From: Flavobacterium anhuiense
GTDB taxonomy: Bacteria > Bacteroidota > Bacteroidia > Flavobacteriales > Flavobacteriaceae
Assembly (NCBI RefSeq): GCF_004151235.1
Contig: NZ_JUIV01000013.1
Location: 1 to 64,000 of the forward strand
DNA length: 64,000 nt
Reading direction: 5' to 3'
Shown here: positions 60,216-64,000 of the stretch, piece by piece
How positions within the stretch are numbered: position 1 is the first letter of the stretch
Layout of the letters: each line of letters begins with the position of its first letter
Notes under the pieces: model-generated
What the model was told of the DNA's origin: nothing
The model's input: only the letters and a program-made list of their open reading frames with translations
Databases searched by the model: none
Program-made: the position numbers and the translations under genes

Positions 60216-60935
60216 ATGAAAAAGTATTTTAAATATATCGCGCTAATACTTGTCGGAACAGTAATCAGCTGTCGAGAGGAAGTTCAAAAACCAAAAGTAA
60301 GTTATGGCGCTTCAAACAAAGTAAGTGTTACTAAAGCCGATACAACTCAAATTGAAATCGCCGATTTGCCAATTCAAATGGAAGGAACAAGTTATTTAAT
60401 TCATCCAGTTGGAGATTTAAGAGTTTTTGAAAGAGGTTCTAAAGCGCGTTATGGTTCTTCGAGCGTAAATGATGTGAGTTTTACAATTTCTAATTTAGGC
60501 GAATATGAAATTACAGGATATCTTCAGAATTTAAAATTTCAAAAAGTAGATTCAGATTCTATCCGACCATTATCAGATAAACCAGTTTTGATTTTAACAG
60601 CTACGTATTTAAAAACGGTTGCAGACAGAACGCATAATAATGTGATGGTTTATACGCTGACGGATTCGGATACCAATAAAGATGGTAAAATAGATACGAG
60701 CGATATCAAAACTTTATATTTAAGTGACATCAGCGGAGAAAATTTCACCAAAGTTTCAGCAGATCTTCAAGAGTTAGTAGATTGGAGCTTAATTGAATCT
60801 AAAAATCGTTTGTATTTTAGAACTATTGAAGATACCAACCAAAATGGTCAATTTGATAAAAATGATGTCTTGCACTATAATTATATAGATTTGGCTTCTA
60901 AAAAATGGGAAGTGAAGAGTTATAAACCTATTTAA
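60216..60935 (+). CDS. Lipoprotein with two EF-hand-like calcium motifs
   Basis: The 239-residue protein has a lipobox near TVISC (lipidated Cys about residue 19). A central beta-rich part is followed by two Asp-rich loops, DSDTNKDGKIDTSDI (about 147-161) and DTNQNGQFDKNDV (about 205-217), which match the spacing of EF-hand/dockerin calcium loops. The second lacks the full helix flanks. A Ca-dependent envelope role is likely, but no domain family is recognised. The gene has its own promoter. Confidence 0.8.
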   Translation: MKKYFKYIALILVGTVISCREEVQKPKVSYGASNKVSVTKADTTQIEIADLPIQMEGTSYLIHPVGDLRVFERGSKARYGSSSVNDVSFTISNLGEYEITGYLQNLKFQKVDSDSIRPLSDKPVLILTATYLKTVADRTHNNVMVYTLTDSDTNKDGKIDTSDIKTLYLSDISGENFTKVSADLQELVDWSLIESKNRLYFRTIEDTNQNGQFDKNDVLHYNYIDLASKKWEVKSYKPI

Positions 60936-61350
60936 GTTGCTAAGGTTCTAAGTTTCTAAGTTTCTAAGTTTTTTGCCACAGATTAAAAGGATTAAAAAGA
61001 TTTTCATAAAAAGAGAGGCTGTATCAATTTATTGATACAGCCTCTCTTTTTTAAATTGCTTTTATTTGTGAAAACAGCGTTTTTGATTTTGATGCATCAA
61101 GTTGTCATTCCGTAGGAATGTCTGGTCGGTAGAAAAAAAAATGATGACCAATCAATTTACGTTCCGTAGGAACGTTTGGCGTTGCATTGTTTAAAAAAAA
61201 CATACCAAAAATCAAACGTTCCTACGGAACGTATAATAAGCGTAACTATATAATTTTTCTACCGATGAAATGTTCCTACGGAACATAATCAGAAACGTGA
61301 AAAAATCTTTTTAATCTTTTTAATCTGTGGCAAGAGAAAAACTCAGCGCC
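60936..61350. repeat. Layered nested inverted-repeat element ('onion') after the lipoprotein gene
   Basis: From outside in: the octamer words CTAAGGTT-CTAAGTTT-CTAAG (about 60939-60970) face CTCAGCGC-CTCAGAAC near 61332-61350. CCACAGATTAAAAGGATTAAAAAG (about 60977) faces its complement ending in AATCTGTGG at 61330. Four GTTCC-rich palindromes follow: CATTCCGTAGGAATG (61106-61120), ACGTTCCGTAGGAACGT (61159-61175), ACGTTCCTACGGAACGT (61216-61232) and TGTTCCTACGGAACA (61271-61285). The central triplet is GTA in the first two and TAC in the last two, consistent with mirror-symmetric nesting. TCGGTAGAAAAA (61126-61137) pairs with 61254-61265. A separate strong terminator sits at 61008-61052. Confidence 0.85.
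61008..61052 (+). terminator. Strong terminator of the lipoprotein gene
   Basis: Nearly 20-base arms around AAGAGAGGCTGTATCAAT with a two-base loop and a T-run, lying inside the nested repeat element. Confidence 0.9.
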
Positions 61351-61359
61351 TCAGAACCT

Positions 61360-62061
61360 TTAAATCAATATGTCGCTCTCTAGATCCGATTTTTCAATTT
61401 CGAAACCAAAACCTAAGCGTTCTACCAATTCTATTACTAGTTTTTTGTACCAGTTTTCAGATTTTGGATGAATGTATATTTTTTCAATTAATTGATTGAT
61501 GTCGACGTTGATCTTTAATCCGTCGTTTAGTTTGATGTCGCTTTTAGAAGTGTCACTCAGGATACGGACTTCTCTTTCGTATTGAAAACTTTTTCTTTTA
61601 AATAAGAAAGGAAAGAATAAATCATCAAAAGGAATGTATTCTTTTTTATAGTCAATGTAGTTTACTTCGCCAATAAACTGATCATAATTGTTTTCTGGTT
61701 TTACAGCTTTCTGCAGTCTTCTTATGGTGGACTGAATGGCCAAGCCTTCATTGTTTTTGGTGAAAATCTGCCACATGGCAAATGATTCGTATTCGTTAAT
61801 ATGCCAACTGCTAATTGCTACTTTTTCGCGATGCGTTTTGTAATAACTTAAAAACTCGGAATTATCTGCTGCAAGTTTTTTAATCTCTTCGTAAGTAGGT
61901 TCGCTGAAAGTTCCTTCATATTGATCTTCAAACTTGTCTGAACGCGACATAAAAAGTTTCTTCGAAAGCAATAAATCTAGAAATTTGGATAGGTCTAGAT
62001 ACTTCCAAACAATAGTATCGGGATCGTCGGGAAGTTTTATGTTGGGGTTGTTAAGATACAT
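61360..62061 (-). CDS. DUF2971 family protein
   Basis: The 233-residue protein has typical motifs: VWKYLDLSKFLDLLLSKKLFMSRSDKFEDQYEGTF, SSWHINEYESFAMWQIFTKNNEGLAIQST, FKRKSFQYEREVRIL. The family is found near phage and defence genes in some genomes, but function is unknown. It has no signal peptide. Here it stands alone next to the nested repeat and the ABC transporter gene. Confidence 0.88.
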   Translation of the reverse strand: MYLNNPNIKLPDDPDTIVWKYLDLSKFLDLLLSKKLFMSRSDKFEDQYEGTFSEPTYEEIKKLAADNSEFLSYYKTHREKVAISSWHINEYESFAMWQIFTKNNEGLAIQSTIRRLQKAVKPENNYDQFIGEVNYIDYKKEYIPFDDLFFPFLFKRKSFQYEREVRILSDTSKSDIKLNDGLKINVDINQLIEKIYIHPKSENWYKKLVIELVERLGFGFEIEKSDLESDILI

Positions 62062-62188
62062 TTTCTGAAAGAATTAAATTTCAATCTTTAACTATCCTAA
62101 AGTTATAAAAATAAACACAGATTAAAGAAATTAAACTGAGTTTTAATATTTCCTTAATCTGTGTGAAATTATTTTTTATGTGAAAAAC

Positions 62189-64000
62189 TTACGATTCGAA
62201 AGACTGCATTGTTACAAGCTTATTGTAAGTCCCATTTTTTGAAATTAATTCATCGTGTGTTCCTTGCTCAACGATTTTTCCTTTTTGCATAACCACAATT
62301 AAATCTGCTTTTTGAATTGTGGAAAGACGGTGTGCAATTACGATCGATGTTCTATTTTGCATCATGTTTTCCAATGCAACCTGAACAAATTTTTCACTTT
62401 CTGTATCCAATGCAGATGTTGCTTCATCCAAAATCATAATCGGTGGATTTTTCAATACGGCGCGTGCAATAGATAAACGTTGTTTTTGACCTCCTGAAAG
62501 CTTGTTTCCACTGTCTCCAATATTGGTGTAAATGCCTTTTGGAAGATCTTTAACGAACTCATAAGCATTTGCGATTTTTAAAGCTTCGATAATTTCATCA
62601 TCAGTAGCGTCTAATTTTCCTAAAGAAATATTGGCTTTTATCGTATCATTAAACAAAATGCTATCTTGCGTTACCAATCCCATCAAACTTCTAAGTGAGT
62701 GAAGATTCATGTCTTTAATGTTGATTCCGTCTATAGAAATAGAACCTTCATTTACGTCATAAAAACGAGTCAATAAATTCGCAATAGTACTTTTCCCGCT
62801 TCCAGATTGTCCAACAAGTGCAACAGTTTGTCCTTTTTTAATTTCAAGAGAAAAGTCTTTTAAAACATTTTCATTTTCATATTTAAAGTTGATATTCTGA
62901 ACGCTGATGTTGTCATCAAAAGTTGTTTTTTCGATGGCGTTTTCTTTAGAAACAATAGTATTTTCTTGGTCTAAAACTTCAAGAACACGTTCTGCTGCTG
63001 CGTTTCCTCTTTTTACTCCGTATGAAGCTTTAGAAATTGCTTTTGCAGGAGTAAGAATGTTATAGGCTAATCCCATGTAGGCAATAAACGAAGGGCCGCT
63101 TAGAGTTTTGTCAATTAAAACCATTTGTCCTCCATACCATAATAGAATAGCAATAACAGTAATTCCCATAAATTCACTTGCAGGAGAAGCTAAGTTCTGA
63201 CGGTTTCCTATTTTATTTGATAAATTAAAAAAGCGCTGAGTTGAATTTTGAAAAACAGTATTGAAATAGTTTTCAGCATTATATCCTTTTACAACTTTTA
63301 ATCCGCCAATAGTTTCCTCAATCGTAGATAAAAAAGTGCCTTGCTCTTCTTGTGCTTTTGTTGATTGCTTTTTCAATTGTTTTCCGATTAAAGAAATGAT
63401 ATAACCAGAAATCGGAATAAAGATGAATACAAATAAGGTTAACTTGGTGCTGATGATCAGCATTGTTGTGATGGTGAAAATGATAGTTAAAGGTTCTTTT
63501 ACTATAAGCTCTAATATGGCTAGAAAAGAGTTTTGCACCTCGTTTACGTCAGCTGAAATTCTTGAAATGACATCTCCTTTTCTTTTTTCAGAATAAAATG
63601 CCAAAGGAAGTTCCAGTGTTTTTTTGTACATAGCATTTCGCATGTCTTGTAAAACTCCATTTCGTAAAAAAGTGATAAAAAACATAGCTAAATAATCGGC
63701 TAAGTTTTTTAATAAGAAGATCGAAATTATAATTGTTACCATTATGGCTAAAATATAACCTGGGTCATGATTGCCTTTTGTTGTAGTAATGTAGTAGCTT
63801 AAATAGTCTTCACCATATTGCTGCAATTTTAAAATACCTTCATAAACCGGTTTTTCGTGTCTGGCTTTTGTCTGGTCAAATAAAACCTGAAGCATCGGAA
63901 TTAAAGCCACAAAAGAAAGTGTGCTGAAAAGCGCATACAAAATATTGAAAAAGATATTTAAGAACGCATACTTCTTATAAGGGTATATAAAAGGAACTAT
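62189..64000 (-). CDS. MsbA-type ABC transporter, ATP-binding/permease fusion, 5' partial
   Basis: The reading frame is open to the window edge, so a short N-terminus lies outside. The visible 603 residues include the upstream YPYKKYAFLNIFFNILYALF helix. Six transmembrane helices lie in the first ~300 visible residues. The nucleotide-binding domain has GQSGSGKST (Walker A), LSGGQKQR (signature), MILDEATSALD (Walker B) and IAHRLSTI (H-loop). Members flip lipid A-core or other lipids across the inner membrane, or export drugs. Proteins of this length in flavobacteria are usually annotated as MsbA-like. The apparent TTG start at 63940 is an artefact of the frame. Confidence 0.93.
   Translation of the reverse strand: MVPFIYPYKKYAFLNIFFNILYALFSTLSFVALIPMLQVLFDQTKARHEKPVYEGILKLQQYGEDYLSYYITTTKGNHDPGYILAIMVTIIISIFLLKNLADYLAMFFITFLRNGVLQDMRNAMYKKTLELPLAFYSEKRKGDVISRISADVNEVQNSFLAILELIVKEPLTIIFTITTMLIISTKLTLFVFIFIPISGYIISLIGKQLKKQSTKAQEEQGTFLSTIEETIGGLKVVKGYNAENYFNTVFQNSTQRFFNLSNKIGNRQNLASPASEFMGITVIAILLWYGGQMVLIDKTLSGPSFIAYMGLAYNILTPAKAISKASYGVKRGNAAAERVLEVLDQENTIVSKENAIEKTTFDDNISVQNINFKYENENVLKDFSLEIKKGQTVALVGQSGSGKSTIANLLTRFYDVNEGSISIDGINIKDMNLHSLRSLMGLVTQDSILFNDTIKANISLGKLDATDDEIIEALKIANAYEFVKDLPKGIYTNIGDSGNKLSGGQKQRLSIARAVLKNPPIMILDEATSALDTESEKFVQVALENMMQNRTSIVIAHRLSTIQKADLIVVMQKGKIVEQGTHDELISKNGTYNKLVTMQSFES

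Noticed and set aside
61106..61285. CRISPR-like repeats (GTTCC palindromes)
   Set aside because: Only four copies, different flanks, unequal spacing and mirror-symmetric orientation; better explained as a nested repeat element.
61360..62061. Defence-system component (DUF2971)
   Set aside because: The family occurs near defence genes in other genomes, but no nuclease, methylase or other defence gene is beside it here.
63938..63940. TTG start of the ABC transporter inside the window
   Set aside because: The frame continues upstream with conserved-looking residues (YPYKKYAFLNIFFNILY) to the window edge, so the true start is outside.

Overview
The window looks like chromosome from a Flavobacteriaceae bacterium, most likely Flavobacterium or a close relative. 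The DNA is AT-rich. Many genes are preceded by the Bacteroidetes -7 box TAnnTTTG instead of a sigma70 -10. There is a SusC/SusD pair, several TonB-dependent receptors with carboxypeptidase-regulatory N-domains, a type IX secretion cargo domain, and families largely confined to Bacteroidetes (DUF4249, DUF4290, DUF5686, DUF3347). I cannot name the species from sequence alone.

Layout. 1-1473: C-terminal part of a large cell-surface protein with a T9SS sorting domain. 1541-8791 (all minus strand): copper or heavy-metal block with a Cys-rich secreted peptide, a CopA-type multicopper oxidase fused to a CopB-like barrel, a P1B-type ATPase, an HMA-like/AraC fusion regulator, a DUF3347 protein and a second Cys/His-rich exported protein. 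8886-10989: AraC regulator divergent from an MFS exporter. 11403-18331: a polysaccharide-utilisation-type operon (SusC, SusD, FN3/beta-helix lipoprotein) behind a LacI-type palindrome. 18366-20780: compact minus-strand group (unknown protein, AraC regulator, small HMA-fold-like protein, pentapeptide-repeat protein). 20902-24894: nucleosidase, GH2 glycosidase, MgtC, GNAT. 24937-30135: ECF sigma / anti-sigma / TonB receptor / DUF4249 uptake system. 30362-30716: decayed GNAT gene, followed by a small unknown gene and tRNA-Met.

31415-37299 is housekeeping: START-like protein, class IV aminotransferase, YqgE, HU, Fmt, RecQ and a P-loop ATPase. 37496-39200: unknown lipoprotein and an esterase. 39490-43042: DUF493, DUF4290, MurA, CDF transporter. 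43294-46332: DUF5686 outer-membrane protein and AroQ. 46457-50116: five paralogous small outer-membrane barrels between aroQ and xerD. 50198-52768: XerD and a PAS histidine kinase. 52844-55201: zapB-like, zapA, a 6S-like RNA and rny. 55374-60935: M23 peptidase, TonB receptor, two-TM protein, EF-hand-like lipoprotein. 61360-64000: DUF2971 protein and an MsbA-like ABC transporter cut by the window edge.

The most distinctive non-coding signal is a set of intergenic elements built as nested inverted repeats ('onion' structures). They are made from a few recurring words: an octamer series CTAAGNNN, CACAGATTAAAA-type words, and palindromes such as GTTCCGTAGGAAC and CCCAAGGTT..AACCTTGGG. They occur near 4.1, 6.9-7.3, 39.2, 40.5, 42.0, 43.0-43.3 and 60.9-61.4 kb. 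I see no prophage, insertion sequence, CRISPR array or rRNA operon.
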